Shown here in pieces: positions 16,311-24,785 of a stretch of 35,803 nucleotides of DNA. Position 1 is the first letter of the stretch. Each line of letters begins with the position of its first letter. The position numbers and the translations under genes are program-made. The stretch spans positions 1 to 35,803 of the forward strand of contig DATGIN010000063.1 of assembly GCA_035295705.1 (NCBI GenBank). Direction: 5' to 3'. The notes beneath the pieces were generated by a model. It saw nothing but the letters and a program-made list of their open reading frames with translations, ran no database searches and was not told the origin of the DNA. The stretch comes from Poindextera sp035295705. Its GTDB lineage: Bacteria; Pseudomonadota; Alphaproteobacteria; Caulobacterales; Caulobacteraceae.

Positions 16311-16604
16311 CTAGAAGGCCTCGTAGTCTCCCGAGGCCGGCGCCGCGGCCGGCGGCCTTGCCGCCGCCTTGACGCCCAGCACGGCGGCGGCTGCGCCGAC
16401 CGTGCGAGCGAGGCGGGTCAAGCGCTGGCTGATGAAATCGATGGCCTGCGCCTCCTCAACAGCCGCGTGGTCGAGCCGCTCGCCGGCCTTGGCGACCAGC
16501 TCGCCGAGCGTGTCCTGCAACCGGTCCGCCTTCCACGCCAGTTGCCGCAACTCGCGCTCGACGTCGAGCAGCAGCTCGCCCAAGCCCTCATCGATACCGG
16601 TCAT
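16311..16604 (-). CDS. small CheT/CheZ-like protein, putative CheY-P phosphatase
   Basis: A 97-aa, mostly helical protein with an Ala/Pro-rich tail ending in DYEAF. ATG 16604 overlaps the cheD stop (ATGA). Helix residues 51-70 contain D56-F-I-S-Q60 (QAIDFISQRLTRLART), a DxxxQ motif like the active-site Asp and Gln of CheZ. S. meliloti CheT, encoded directly after cheD, is a described small CheZ-like chemotaxis protein, and Caulobacter has uncharacterised small genes in this area. The position and motif make CheY-P dephosphorylation the best guess; this is inference. The frame stays open upstream within cheD, but that extension is out of context. Confidence 0.6.
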   Translation of the reverse strand: MTGIDEGLGELLLDVERELRQLAWKADRLQDTLGELVAKAGERLDHAAVEEAQAIDFISQRLTRLARTVGAAAAVLGVKAAARPPAAAPASGDYEAF

Positions 16605-17167
16605 TCGAACAACTCCACTTCGCCCCAATCCGCCCGTGGCGTCGGGGAGACTTCGGCGGCGAACACGGCGACTTCGCCTCGGACCAGCCTCAGCTGCCGC
16701 ACGCGGCCGCTCACCGGCCAAAACTGAATGCGCCGCGCGTGGGCGCCGCGCACGCTGCCGCCGTCGAGCGCGATTCCCTCGCGGCGCAGGAAGCCGCGGG
16801 CGAACGCGACGTTCTGGCCGCCGATGTCGTGGAAGCGCTCGGCGAGCCGGGCCCCGCCGAACAGCTTGGCGATAAGGCGTTCGCGCCGCGCACCACGCGC
16901 GTAGAGTCCGTTCAGCAGCAGCTCCATCGCGTAGGCGCCATAGCGGAAGGCCTCGGGGCCTTCGGCGTCGCCCCCTTCCGGCAACAGGAAGTGGTTCATG
17001 CCGCCGACGCCGGCGAGGGGATCGCGCAAGCAGGCCGCGACGCAGCTGCCGAGCGAGGTCGTGAGCACGACCGTGGGGTCGCTGGTGACGTGATGCTGGC
17101 CCTGGACGATGTGAATGCGCCGCTCGCGCGCATGCGCCTCGCTGCCGGACGGGCTCCGGCCGATCAT
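16601..17167 (-). CDS. cheD: CheD, chemoreceptor glutamine deamidase
   Basis: A 188-aa protein. The CheD catalytic Cys is C42 in TTSLGSCVAACL and the His is H59 in GGMNHFLLPE, followed by RYGAYAMELLLNGL and a KLFGGARL strand. CheD converts specific Gln residues of chemoreceptors to Glu, making them methylation-competent. ATG 17167 overlaps the cheY stop (ATGA); the frame is open much further upstream, but that part is cheY read in another frame. In this operon it is the only visible receptor-deamidating enzyme, because cheB is missing. Confidence 0.93.
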   Translation of the reverse strand: MIGRSPSGSEAHARERRIHIVQGQHHVTSDPTVVLTTSLGSCVAACLRDPLAGVGGMNHFLLPEGGDAEGPEAFRYGAYAMELLLNGLYARGARRERLIAKLFGGARLAERFHDIGGQNVAFARGFLRREGIALDGGSVRGAHARRIQFWPVSGRVRQLRLVRGEVAVFAAEVSPTPRADWGEVELFE

Positions 17168-17553
17168 GTCAGCGGCCCGAACACGGCTTCGATCTTCGCC
17201 TTCAACGTGGCCATCGTGAACGGCTTCATCACGTAGTTGTTCACGCCCAGCGCAATCGCCTTGCGCACCAGTTCCGCCTCGCCGCGGCTGGTGAGCATGA
17301 TGAAGCCGACGCTCTTGAGGTTCGGCTCGGCGCGCATGGCGCCGAGCAACGCAAGGCCATCCATGCGCGGCATGTTGAGATCGGAGATGACGAGGTGGAC
17401 CGGCTGGGCCTTCAGCACCGCAAGCGCCTCCGCGCCGTCGGCGCACTCGGTGATGTGAACGCAGCCGAGCTCGCTAAGCGCGGTGCGCACCAGTTGGCGC
17501 ATCGCCCGCTGGTCGTCGACCACCATCACCTGCATCTCGGCGGCGACCGGCAC
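17164..17553 (-). CDS. cheY: CheY-type single-domain response regulator (second copy)
   Basis: A 129-aa receiver domain with acidic pocket D13-D14, phosphoacceptor D58 in VISDLNMPRMDG, T88 and K110 (YVMKPF). No output domain. Start taken as GTG 17553, 5 bp after cheR, with AGGCGG upstream; ATG 17535 (MQVMVVDD) is an alternative. It corresponds to CheY2 of alphaproteobacterial operons, where one CheY drives the flagellar motor and the other can act as a phosphate sink. Which role applies here cannot be read from sequence. Confidence 0.9.
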   Translation of the reverse strand: MPVAAEMQVMVVDDQRAMRQLVRTALSELGCVHITECADGAEALAVLKAQPVHLVISDLNMPRMDGLALLGAMRAEPNLKSVGFIMLTSRGEAELVRKAIALGVNNYVMKPFTMATLKAKIEAVFGPLT

Positions 17554-17558
17554 GGCGC

Positions 17559-18446
17559 TCAGGCCGCCTGGTCAGAGCGGGCGCGTCCGTACACGGTCAT
17601 GCCCACATGCTTGAACTCCGGGCTGGTGATGCGCTCGGAGTGGCCGAGGTAGAGGAGTCCGTCCGGGCTCAGAATCGAGGCCATGCGCCGCCAGAGCGCG
17701 TCCTGGACCGGCTCCTCGAAGTAGATCGCGACGTTGCGGCAGAAGATGGTCTGGAACGGCCCGCGCATGGGCCAGGCCCCGTTCAGATTGTGCGCCTTGA
17801 ACGCGACGAGGTTGCGCAGCTCCGGGCCGACGCTCCACTGCCGCTCGCCGTGGCGGTCGCGCTCGCGCCCGAACCAGCGGCGGCGCATCGCCCGGTCTAT
17901 CGGCGCCACGGCATGATCGGAGAAGAGCCCGTCGCGCGCGCGATCGAGCATGCTCTCGTCGATATCGGTGGCGAGGATCTTGACGTCGAGCCGGGCCGCC
18001 TGCGGGCATGCCGCGAGCACTGTCAGCGCCAGCGAATAGGCTTCCTCGCCGGAGGAACAGCCGGCCGACCATAGTCGGACGCGGCCCCCTCTGCGGGCGC
18101 GCTCGACCAGGGCGGGCAGCTGCGCTGCGCGGAAGTGTTCATAGTGATGCGGTTCGCGGAAGAAGCGGGTGACATTGGTGGTGAGCGCCGCGGCCATGGC
18201 CCGCCGCTCGTCGGCGCCCGCCGCCTGGCCGACGATGATGCAGTAGTCCTTGAAGCTTCTCAGGCCCAGCACCCGCAGTCGCTTGACCAGGCGCGCATAG
18301 ACGAGCGGCGCTTTCGTCTCGTTGAGGGTGATGCCGACGTCCTCGTGCAGCATCCGCGAGATGCGACGAAAGTCCGAGCGCGTGAACGGATAATCGCCAG
18401 CGACGAGATCCTGTGCGAGCCCGAGCGGGTCGGACGTGGCCGTCAT
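17559..18446 (-). CDS. cheR: CheR, chemoreceptor methyltransferase
   Basis: A 295-aa protein. The N-terminal helical CheR domain (about 20-90) contains LVYARLVKRLRVLGL, and the SAM-binding Rossmann domain contains LWSAGCSSGEEAYSLAL, ATDID and the IFCRNVAIYF motif. It methylates receptor glutamates with S-adenosylmethionine. The start overlaps the cheW stop (ATGA). The next gene is cheY, not cheB as usual. The MCP of this operon ends in a WxxF-type CheR-tethering pentapeptide, so it is a plausible substrate. Confidence 0.95.
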   Translation of the reverse strand: MTATSDPLGLAQDLVAGDYPFTRSDFRRISRMLHEDVGITLNETKAPLVYARLVKRLRVLGLRSFKDYCIIVGQAAGADERRAMAAALTTNVTRFFREPHHYEHFRAAQLPALVERARRGGRVRLWSAGCSSGEEAYSLALTVLAACPQAARLDVKILATDIDESMLDRARDGLFSDHAVAPIDRAMRRRWFGRERDRHGERQWSVGPELRNLVAFKAHNLNGAWPMRGPFQTIFCRNVAIYFEEPVQDALWRRMASILSPDGLLYLGHSERITSPEFKHVGMTVYGRARSDQAA

Positions 18447-18919
18447 GCAGCCTCGACGCCCACCTCGATCGGCGGAATCAGGTGATCCAGCGCGATGAGG
18501 CTGATGAGGCGATCCTCGTCGGCAACGAGTCCGGTCAGGAAGGCCGCGGCGGCTTCGCCGGAAAGATCGGGGGCCGGCTGCAGCGCTTCGGGCGCGATCG
18601 CAATGATGTCGCAGACGGCGTCGACCAGAATCCCCACCAGGCGGCCCTCGATCGCCGTCACGATGATCACCTGGCGGTCGGTCGGCCCGGAGGGCTCGAT
18701 CCCCAGGCGTACGGCCATGTCGACGATCGGCAGGATCTGACCGCGCAGGTTGATGACGCCGGTGACGAACGGCGGGGATTGCGGCAGCGGTGTCGGCGGC
18801 GACCAGCCGCGCAGCTCGCGCACGGCCATGATGTCGACGCAGAAGTACTGCTCGGCCACTTTGAAACTGATGAGCTCGCGCTGGGGCGTCATCGTAGCGG
18901 CGGCTGCAGGTTCGCTCAT
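18443..18919 (-). CDS. cheW: CheW, chemotaxis coupling protein
   Basis: A 158-aa CheW-domain protein (ELISFKVAEQYFCVDIMAVREL, then PFVTGVINLRGQILPIVDM and VGILVDAV), the SH3-like scaffold that links receptors to CheA. ATG 18919 is chosen because AAGGAG lies 10-15 bp upstream, inside the end of cheA's stop region. The gene begins 13 bp after cheA and overlaps cheR by 4 bp. Confidence 0.95.
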   Translation of the reverse strand: MSEPAAAATMTPQRELISFKVAEQYFCVDIMAVRELRGWSPPTPLPQSPPFVTGVINLRGQILPIVDMAVRLGIEPSGPTDRQVIIVTAIEGRLVGILVDAVCDIIAIAPEALQPAPDLSGEAAAAFLTGLVADEDRLISLIALDHLIPPIEVGVEAA

Positions 18920-18932
18920 GTGACGGGCTCCT

Positions 18933-20987
18933 TCACGCGGCGACGCCGGCGGGATCGCTGCGGCGTCGCTCGCCGGCGATAATGGCGGCGGGGTCGAGGA
19001 TGAGGGCGACCCTCCCGTCGCCGAGGATCGTGGCCGCGGCGACGCCCGCAACCGGTCGATAGTTCGCTTCAAGGCTCTTGATCACCACCTGGCGCTGGCC
19101 GAGCACTTCATCGACCATAAGGGCCGCGCGCTCGCCGGCGTCATCCTCGACCAGGAGCGCGACGGCGTGCGGGCCTGCGGGCTCTTCGCCGCGGTAGCCC
19201 AGCGCCCGCCCGAGGTCGATCAGCGGCACGTAGCTGTTGCGCACGCTGAGCAGGCTCGTGGCGGCGCCGAGGCGGCGCACGTCGCCCGGGCGCGGTTGCA
19301 CGGTTTCGATCAGGCTCGCGAGCGGCGCGATCAGGGCCTGACCGCGCACGCTGACCAGCATGCCGTCGAGCACGGCAAGCGTGAGGGGCAGGCTGAGGGT
19401 GAAGGTCGACCCGACGCCGCGGACCGAGCTTACCGAGATGCGCCCGCCTAGCGCCTGCACGCCGCGGCGCACGACATCCAGCCCCACGCCGCGGCCGGAG
19501 AGGTCCGAGACGCTGGCCGCGGTCGAGAAGCCGGCCGCGAAGATCAGGTTGTCTACGTCGTCGTCGGCCAGAACCGCATCCGCGGCGATCAGGCCACGCT
19601 CGACGGCGATGGCGCGCACGCGCTCGCGGTCGATCCCGTCGCCGTCGTCCGATACCTCGATGACAATGCGATCGCCGCGCTGTGCGGCCGAGATGCGGAC
19701 CGTCCCCTCCTCGGGCTTGCCAAGCGCCGCGCGGCAGTCAGGCGCCTCCAGGCCGTGGTCGACGGCGTTGCGGACCATGTGGGTGAGAGGCTCGGTCAGC
19801 CGCTCTATCACCGTGCGATCCACTTCGGTGCCTTCGCCCTCGGCCAACAGCCGCACGCGCTTGCCGGTGGCTTGCTCGGCTTCGCGCACGAGGCGCGACA
19901 TGCGCTGGAACACCGCCTTCACCGGCTGCGCGCGGATGGCCATCACGCTTTCCTGGATGTCGCGCGTGAGCTGGCCGAGATCGTCCAGCGCCTGCGCGAC
20001 CGCCTCGTTCCGCGCCGCCGCGCCGACCGAGATACGCTCTGCGAGGATCGCCTGGTGCACGACCAGCTCGCCCACCAGATCGACCAGCCGCTCGACGCGC
20101 GTGAGCTCGACGCGGATCGCCGGGGTGTCCGGCGCGGCCGGCTGGGTCGGGCCGATCGAGGCCAGTATCTCCTTCGGGGTCGGGTCCGGAACTGACGGCG
20201 CGGGCGGGACCCCCGCCTCGTCGTCGCGTCGGATGGACAGCAGACAGTCGCCGTCGACGAATTCGAACACCTCCCGGATCGCCGCCTCGCCCTCGGTCGT
20301 GGCCAGGCGGATGGTCCAGCTGAAGTAGGCGTCTTCAGGGTCGAACGCCTCGAGGGTGGGGACAGCGCTTTCGTCCAGGGTCACGGTCGCATCGCCCAGC
20401 CGGGCGACCTCGCGGATGAGCACCGCCGGTTCGTTCCCCTTGGCGTAGAGACTCGCGTACGGGCGGAAGGTCACGTTCCAGACGCCGCCCGCCGATGGCG
20501 CCGGCATGGGCTCGAACGCGACCGGTTTGGGCTCGAACTCGATGTCGTCGAAGGTCTCGAATGGATCCGGCGGGGCGGCGAAGCGGGCCAGCTCCTCGCT
20601 GACCGGCGCGGCGCGCTCCGGACTGACGGCCTGGCCATCGCGGGCCGCCTGGACGAGGTCCGCCAGCGTGTCGGCGGCGCGCAGGAACACCCGCGCCACG
20701 TCGCTCGTGGGCTCCAGCCGCCCGGCGCGCATCTCGGCGAGCGCGCTTTCGAAGCGGTGGGCGAAGGCGACGAGCGCGTCCATCTCGAAGATGCCTGCTC
20801 CGCCCTTCACCGAGTGCACGGCCCGGAAGACGCTGTTGATCACCTCCGGATCTCGCGCGCCGTGCTCGAGCGCGGTCAGGCCGGACTCGATGTCAGCGAA
20901 GTGCTCGTCGCACTCGTCGAAGAACACTCGCCGGATCGCCGCCAGGCTCTCGGCGGAGAGGGTTCCTACGGGCTTGTGCTCGGGCAC
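18933..20987 (-). CDS. cheA: CheA, chemotaxis histidine kinase
   Basis: A 684-aa kinase. The P1 HPt domain has phosphorylatable H58 in RAVHSVKGGAG. A middle P2-like CheY-binding segment lies at about 170-260 (VWNVTFRPYASLY onward). The dimerisation helices include VGELVVHQAILAER, the ATPase has the N box LTHMVRNAVDHGLE, SDDGDGID and SGRGVGLDVV, and the C-terminal CheW-like P5 domain contains NSYVPLIDLGRALG. The start is GTG 20987, 4 bp after cheY1. In the absence of CheB, the CheY proteins are its only visible phosphoacceptors. Confidence 0.95.
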   Translation of the reverse strand: MPEHKPVGTLSAESLAAIRRVFFDECDEHFADIESGLTALEHGARDPEVINSVFRAVHSVKGGAGIFEMDALVAFAHRFESALAEMRAGRLEPTSDVARVFLRAADTLADLVQAARDGQAVSPERAAPVSEELARFAAPPDPFETFDDIEFEPKPVAFEPMPAPSAGGVWNVTFRPYASLYAKGNEPAVLIREVARLGDATVTLDESAVPTLEAFDPEDAYFSWTIRLATTEGEAAIREVFEFVDGDCLLSIRRDDEAGVPPAPSVPDPTPKEILASIGPTQPAAPDTPAIRVELTRVERLVDLVGELVVHQAILAERISVGAAARNEAVAQALDDLGQLTRDIQESVMAIRAQPVKAVFQRMSRLVREAEQATGKRVRLLAEGEGTEVDRTVIERLTEPLTHMVRNAVDHGLEAPDCRAALGKPEEGTVRISAAQRGDRIVIEVSDDGDGIDRERVRAIAVERGLIAADAVLADDDVDNLIFAAGFSTAASVSDLSGRGVGLDVVRRGVQALGGRISVSSVRGVGSTFTLSLPLTLAVLDGMLVSVRGQALIAPLASLIETVQPRPGDVRRLGAATSLLSVRNSYVPLIDLGRALGYRGEEPAGPHAVALLVEDDAGERAALMVDEVLGQRQVVIKSLEANYRPVAGVAAATILGDGRVALILDPAAIIAGERRRSDPAGVAA

Positions 20988-20991
20988 GGCG

Positions 20992-21363
20992 TCAGGCCAC
21001 GCGGCGGATCGCGTCCACCAGCTTGCCGGGGTTGAACGGCTTGACGATCCAGCCGGTGGCGCCGGCCTGGCGGGCGCGCTCCTTCATGTCCGGCTCGCTC
21101 TCGGTGGTGAGGACCAGAATCGGAATCGCCCTGTGCCGCTGGTCGGCGCGGACGCGCTCGATGAAGCCAAGCCCATCCAGGTTCGGCATGTTGATATCGG
21201 TGATGATGACGTCGGCGCCGTCGGAGGCGAGGCGTTCCAGCCCTTCGGCCCCGTCGATGGCCTGCACGACCTTGAAGCCCGCCTCCGCCAGCGCCAAGCG
21301 CAGCATGTCGCGCATGGTGCGCGAGTCGTCGACGGTCAGGATCGTCTTCGCCTCGGCGCTCAT
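20992..21363 (-). CDS. cheY: CheY-type single-domain response regulator (first copy)
   Basis: A 123-aa receiver domain with D12-D13, phosphoacceptor D56 in VIITDINMPNLDG, T86/T87 in VLTTES and K108 in IVKPF. ATG 21363 overlaps the STAS stop (ATGA) and is preferred to upstream in-frame codons that lie within the STAS gene. It corresponds to CheY1 of the alphaproteobacterial order. Sequence alone does not say whether it is the motor-binding CheY or the sink. Confidence 0.92.
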   Translation of the reverse strand: MSAEAKTILTVDDSRTMRDMLRLALAEAGFKVVQAIDGAEGLERLASDGADVIITDINMPNLDGLGFIERVRADQRHRAIPILVLTTESEPDMKERARQAGATGWIVKPFNPGKLVDAIRRVA

Positions 21364-21626
21364 CGGCACAGCTCCGCGGCGCCCAGTCGGGCGCACTGCT
21401 CCGAGAAGGCGGCCGAGGGCCGGATGATCGCGAACGGCGACCCATCGGCCGCCCAGGTGCGGCGGGCCGCGATCAGCACCTGCAGGCAGAGCGCGCCCAG
21501 CCGCTCGACCCCCGAGGCGTCGAGCGCAACCGCCCGGCCGCGAACGCCCAGCAAAGCATCGGCCAGCGGCCTGGCTTCGGTCAGGTCGAGGACGTCGGTC
21601 AGCGTGATCTCGGCCGGTGTGGTCAT
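21360..21626 (-). CDS. STAS-domain protein of the che operon
   Basis: An 88-aa protein with one STAS (anti-anti-sigma-like) domain: EITLTDVLDLTEARPLADAL, then AVALDASGVERLGALCLQVL and a final helix. The DSSG phosphoserine loop of classical anti-anti-sigma factors is replaced by LGAL, so regulation by Ser phosphorylation is unlikely. It sits between the MCP and cheY1, as the small STAS/CheX-like or CheS genes do in related operons. In S. meliloti, the gene at this position assists CheA-linked CheY1-P dephosphorylation. A similar role here is inference. Confidence 0.85.
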   Translation of the reverse strand: MTTPAEITLTDVLDLTEARPLADALLGVRGRAVALDASGVERLGALCLQVLIAARRTWAADGSPFAIIRPSAAFSEQCARLGAAELCR

Positions 21627-21635
21627 GCCGAGGCT

Positions 21636-23129
21636 CTAGAACTCCTCCCAGCCGTCGTGCGGGTCCTCGGTCGCCCGGCCGCCGGCGGCGGCGACCCGCA
21701 GCTCCGCCCGGCGCGTCGCGGGCGGCGCGGCGCGCGTGGCGACCACGTCGTCGCCGATCTCGAAGCCCTGGATCAGCACGGTGAGCTGCTGCGCCTCCGA
21801 TGCGAGCGCGAAGCTGGCCGCCGTGCTCTCCTGCACCATGGCGGCGTTTTGCTGGGTGACGTGATCCATCTGGGTAATCGAGCTGTTGACCTCGTGCAGG
21901 CCGAGCGCCTGCTCCTTCGCCGAAGCGGCGATGGAGGCGACGAGCTGATTGATGTCGCCGACCTTGGCCAGGATGCGATCGAGCGCCTGGCCGGCCTCGC
22001 CGACAAGCTGCACGCCGCGATTCACCTGTCCTGACGAGGTCGAGATCAGCGCCTTGATCTCCTTCGCCGCCGCCGCCGAGCGCTGCGCGAGCGCGCGGAC
22101 CTCGCTCGCCACCACGGCAAAGCCGCGCCCGGCGTCACCGGCGCGCGCGGCCTCGACGCCGGCGTTCAGCGCCAGCAGGTTGGTCTGGAACGCGATCTCG
22201 TCGATGACGCCGATGATCTGCGAGATCTGCTGCGCGGAGCGTTCGATCTCGCTCATCGCCGAGACGGCGTCCCGCACGACCTGCCCGCTCTGCTCGGCGT
22301 CCGTCTTGGCGGTCAGCACCACGTCGCTGGCCTCGGTCGCGCCGTCGGCGGTCCTGCGCACGGTGGCGGTGATCTGGTCCAGGGCGGCGGCGGTCTCCTC
22401 GAGGCTGGCGGCCTGGCTCTCGGTGCGGCGGGAAAGATCCTCGGCCGACTGCGAAATCTCGTCAGCGCCGGCGCGGATGCCTTGCGCGGACAGCGCCAGC
22501 GCCTTCATCGCCGCCTGCAGCTGCTCTACCGCGGCGTTGAAGTCGAAGCGCAGCTGCTGGTAATCGGCCGGGAAGTGGTCTTCGAGGCGAAGCGTCAGGT
22601 CCCCCTCGGCAAGGCGCGCGAGCCCGGTGGCCAGCAGCCTGACGACGTGCGCCTGCTCTTCCGCTTTGCGCTCCAACGCGTCGGCCTGGACCTTGCGCGC
22701 CGCTTCAGCGACCTCGGCGCTCTGCTGTGTCTCGATCAGGAGCGCAGCCTGGTCGGCCATCCACTTGCGGCTGACCTCGGCCATGCGCGCCATCTTGCCC
22801 AACGCGCCACGGTGGTCCTTGAACGGCGCCACCTCGGTCGTGTCCTGCTTCATGAACAGCTTGTCGCTGTATTCGACCCACACCTTGAGCGGCGCCTGGA
22901 TCGCGTGACCGACGAGCCAGCCCAGGCCGGCGCCGAAGCCGCAGGCGGCGACGACCAGCGCGCTCAGCCCGATCGTCCAGCCCAGTTCCGCGCCGGGCGC
23001 CGCGCGATGCAGCAGCGGCCGCAGGGCCGCGAAATAACCCACGTAGAGGACGAGCATCGGTGCGGCCGTCGCCAGCCCGATGACGACCGCCGTCGGACGG
23101 CGCATGTCGCGCCACATGTGGAAGTCCAT
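21636..23129 (-). CDS. methyl-accepting chemotaxis protein without a periplasmic sensor domain
   Basis: A 497-aa receptor. Two transmembrane helices (about 13-35 and 50-75) are separated by only about 15 residues, so there is no periplasmic ligand domain. A linker and HAMP-like region (about 170-225, LARLAEGDLTLRLEDHFP) is followed by methylation helices and the signalling hairpin tip (EIAFQTNLLALNAGVEAARAG). The last five residues, GWEEF, fit the WxxF pentapeptide that tethers CheR. It is the first gene of the che operon, about 150 bp downstream of the previous start region. It probably senses a membrane or cytoplasmic signal. Confidence 0.93.
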   Translation of the reverse strand: MDFHMWRDMRRPTAVVIGLATAAPMLVLYVGYFAALRPLLHRAAPGAELGWTIGLSALVVAACGFGAGLGWLVGHAIQAPLKVWVEYSDKLFMKQDTTEVAPFKDHRGALGKMARMAEVSRKWMADQAALLIETQQSAEVAEAARKVQADALERKAEEQAHVVRLLATGLARLAEGDLTLRLEDHFPADYQQLRFDFNAAVEQLQAAMKALALSAQGIRAGADEISQSAEDLSRRTESQAASLEETAAALDQITATVRRTADGATEASDVVLTAKTDAEQSGQVVRDAVSAMSEIERSAQQISQIIGVIDEIAFQTNLLALNAGVEAARAGDAGRGFAVVASEVRALAQRSAAAAKEIKALISTSSGQVNRGVQLVGEAGQALDRILAKVGDINQLVASIAASAKEQALGLHEVNSSITQMDHVTQQNAAMVQESTAASFALASEAQQLTVLIQGFEIGDDVVATRAAPPATRRAELRVAAAGGRATEDPHDGWEEF

Positions 23130-23278
23130 CGTCGCTTCCGATCCCCGCCCTGGCCTGCCCCGGGGCCAATTTGGGTCACAGAAGTGAACACCGCTTTAAG
23201 CATGTCGCAGCGGAAAGCGGCGGCCTCCGGCGGCTCGCCTTATCATTGGTTTTGCTGGAGTTCTGCCCGACCCGCGCC

Positions 23279-24616
23279 CTAGCCCGCGTAGCGCAGGGCT
23301 GGGGCGGCCTGAATGGCGGATTCCAGCACGTCGGCGGCGGCCGCGGCGCCATCCTCGAGCGAGATGCGGCGCGCGATTTCTTGCGCGCGGGCCCGATAGG
23401 CGCCGCGCTTCAAGAGGAGACCCAGCTCGTGCGCGGCGCGGGCCGGCTCGAACTCGGCGCGCGGCAGCGCGCGGCCGACGCCCAGGCGCATGATGCGGGC
23501 GGCGTTGTCCGGCTGGTCTGCCGCCGCCGGCGCGATCAATTGCACGACGCCGGCCCGCAGCGCCTGCGCCGTGGTGCCGACGCCGCCCTGGTGAACCACC
23601 GCTTCGGCGTGCGGGAAGAGCAGCGAGTGCGGCGCATACGGCACGGCCAGCATGCCCTCCGGCAGCCGCTGAGGCACGGCGCAGTCGGGGTCCTGCCCGA
23701 CCAGGAAGACGGCTCGGCGCTTGAGCTGGCGGGCGATCTCGACGCTGTGCCGATAGAAGTCGCCGGGGTCGAACACCACGGCCGAGCCGAGCGTGAAGAC
23801 GATAGGCGGCGGCCCGGCCGCGAGGAACGCCTCGAGCTCAGGCGCCAAGGCTTCGTTGGCGCCCTGCTCGCGGTCGTAGAAGGTGAAGCCGCATATGCTC
23901 GTGCGGCTGGGGAAATCCGGCTGCAGCTCGCCGAACACCCGCGAATAGAGCGCGATCGTGCCGTAGGGCGAGAACTGGCCCTCGAACAGCGGATTGCCCG
24001 GCGCGCGCCCCAGCCCCAGCTCGCGCCGAAGCTGGCGGACCGGCGCGGTCCAGCCGGCGGTGGCCACGCGCACGATGCCCAGCAGCGCGCCGGCTGCCGT
24101 CGCGCCGGAGCGCAGGCACGGGTCGATCAGCTTTGGCGCGATCCCCAGCAGCGGCGGGTCGTAGGCCGACATGAAAGCGAAGGGCGCGAGCGCCGCAGAC
24201 ACCCAGGGCAGCCCGCGCTTTTCCGCCGCCAGCCGCGCCCCGAACGCCGAGGTGTGGGTCACGACCAGAGCCGCGCCCTCGCTCGCCGCCATCATGTCGG
24301 CGAAGGAGCGGCGCAGGAACGGCATCGCGACGCGGCGGACCAGAAACTCAAGGCCTGAGCGAGCCGCAATCGAGCGGCGGACGATGCCCTGGTGGTCTAG
24401 GCCGAGCTCTTCCTCGATGTCCTTGGCGCCCGGCCGCATGGCGTGGAAGGCGAGGCCCTCGGCCGCGACGCGGGGGCCGAACTCGCTCTGGCTTGCGATC
24501 ACGGGGTGATAACCGCGCGCCCGCAACTCGAGCGCGATAGCGATAAAAGGGTTAAGGTCTCCAGCGGAGCCGCAGGTGGAAAGGACGATCTTCCGCCTTG
24601 AAAGCATGCCGTTCAT
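23279..24616 (-). CDS. UGT/MGT-type glycosyltransferase (GT1 family)
   Basis: A 445-aa GT-B fold enzyme. The N-terminal acceptor domain opens with VLSTCGSAGDLNPFIAIALELRARGY, as in sterol and macrolide glycosyltransferases. The C-terminal donor domain has the HQGGVGTTAQALRAG and PAAADQPDNAARI motif for a nucleotide-sugar. These enzymes glucosylate or glycosylate hydrophobic acceptors such as sterols, hopanoids, flavonoids or macrolides. Start set at ATG 24616 (GGGGTGG upstream); ATG 24607 is also possible, and the frame extends to a TTG at 24658. It lies 169 bp downstream of alanine dehydrogenase on the same strand. Acceptor unknown. Confidence 0.88.
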   Translation of the reverse strand: MNGMLSRRKIVLSTCGSAGDLNPFIAIALELRARGYHPVIASQSEFGPRVAAEGLAFHAMRPGAKDIEEELGLDHQGIVRRSIAARSGLEFLVRRVAMPFLRRSFADMMAASEGAALVVTHTSAFGARLAAEKRGLPWVSAALAPFAFMSAYDPPLLGIAPKLIDPCLRSGATAAGALLGIVRVATAGWTAPVRQLRRELGLGRAPGNPLFEGQFSPYGTIALYSRVFGELQPDFPSRTSICGFTFYDREQGANEALAPELEAFLAAGPPPIVFTLGSAVVFDPGDFYRHSVEIARQLKRRAVFLVGQDPDCAVPQRLPEGMLAVPYAPHSLLFPHAEAVVHQGGVGTTAQALRAGVVQLIAPAAADQPDNAARIMRLGVGRALPRAEFEPARAAHELGLLLKRGAYRARAQEIARRISLEDGAAAAADVLESAIQAAPALRYAG

Positions 24617-24785
24617 CCACCCCAGAACGTCCGATCGACCGGCACCGTTCACCCGCAACGCAGGTCGCCGTCAAGATCGGAATGGTCGCCGCCCGTCGGG
24701 GCGCGCGGCGCCCAATAGCTTGATTGCGCTGAATAGGCAAAGGCTTGCGTACGCGGCACGCCCTTCCGGGAGCAAGCGTGGGCGG

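Noticed and set aside
24617..24785. Possible tRNA or small RNA between the glycosyltransferase and ald
   Set aside because: I found no cloverleaf, CCA end or paired promoter/terminator; it looks like a plain intergenic spacer.
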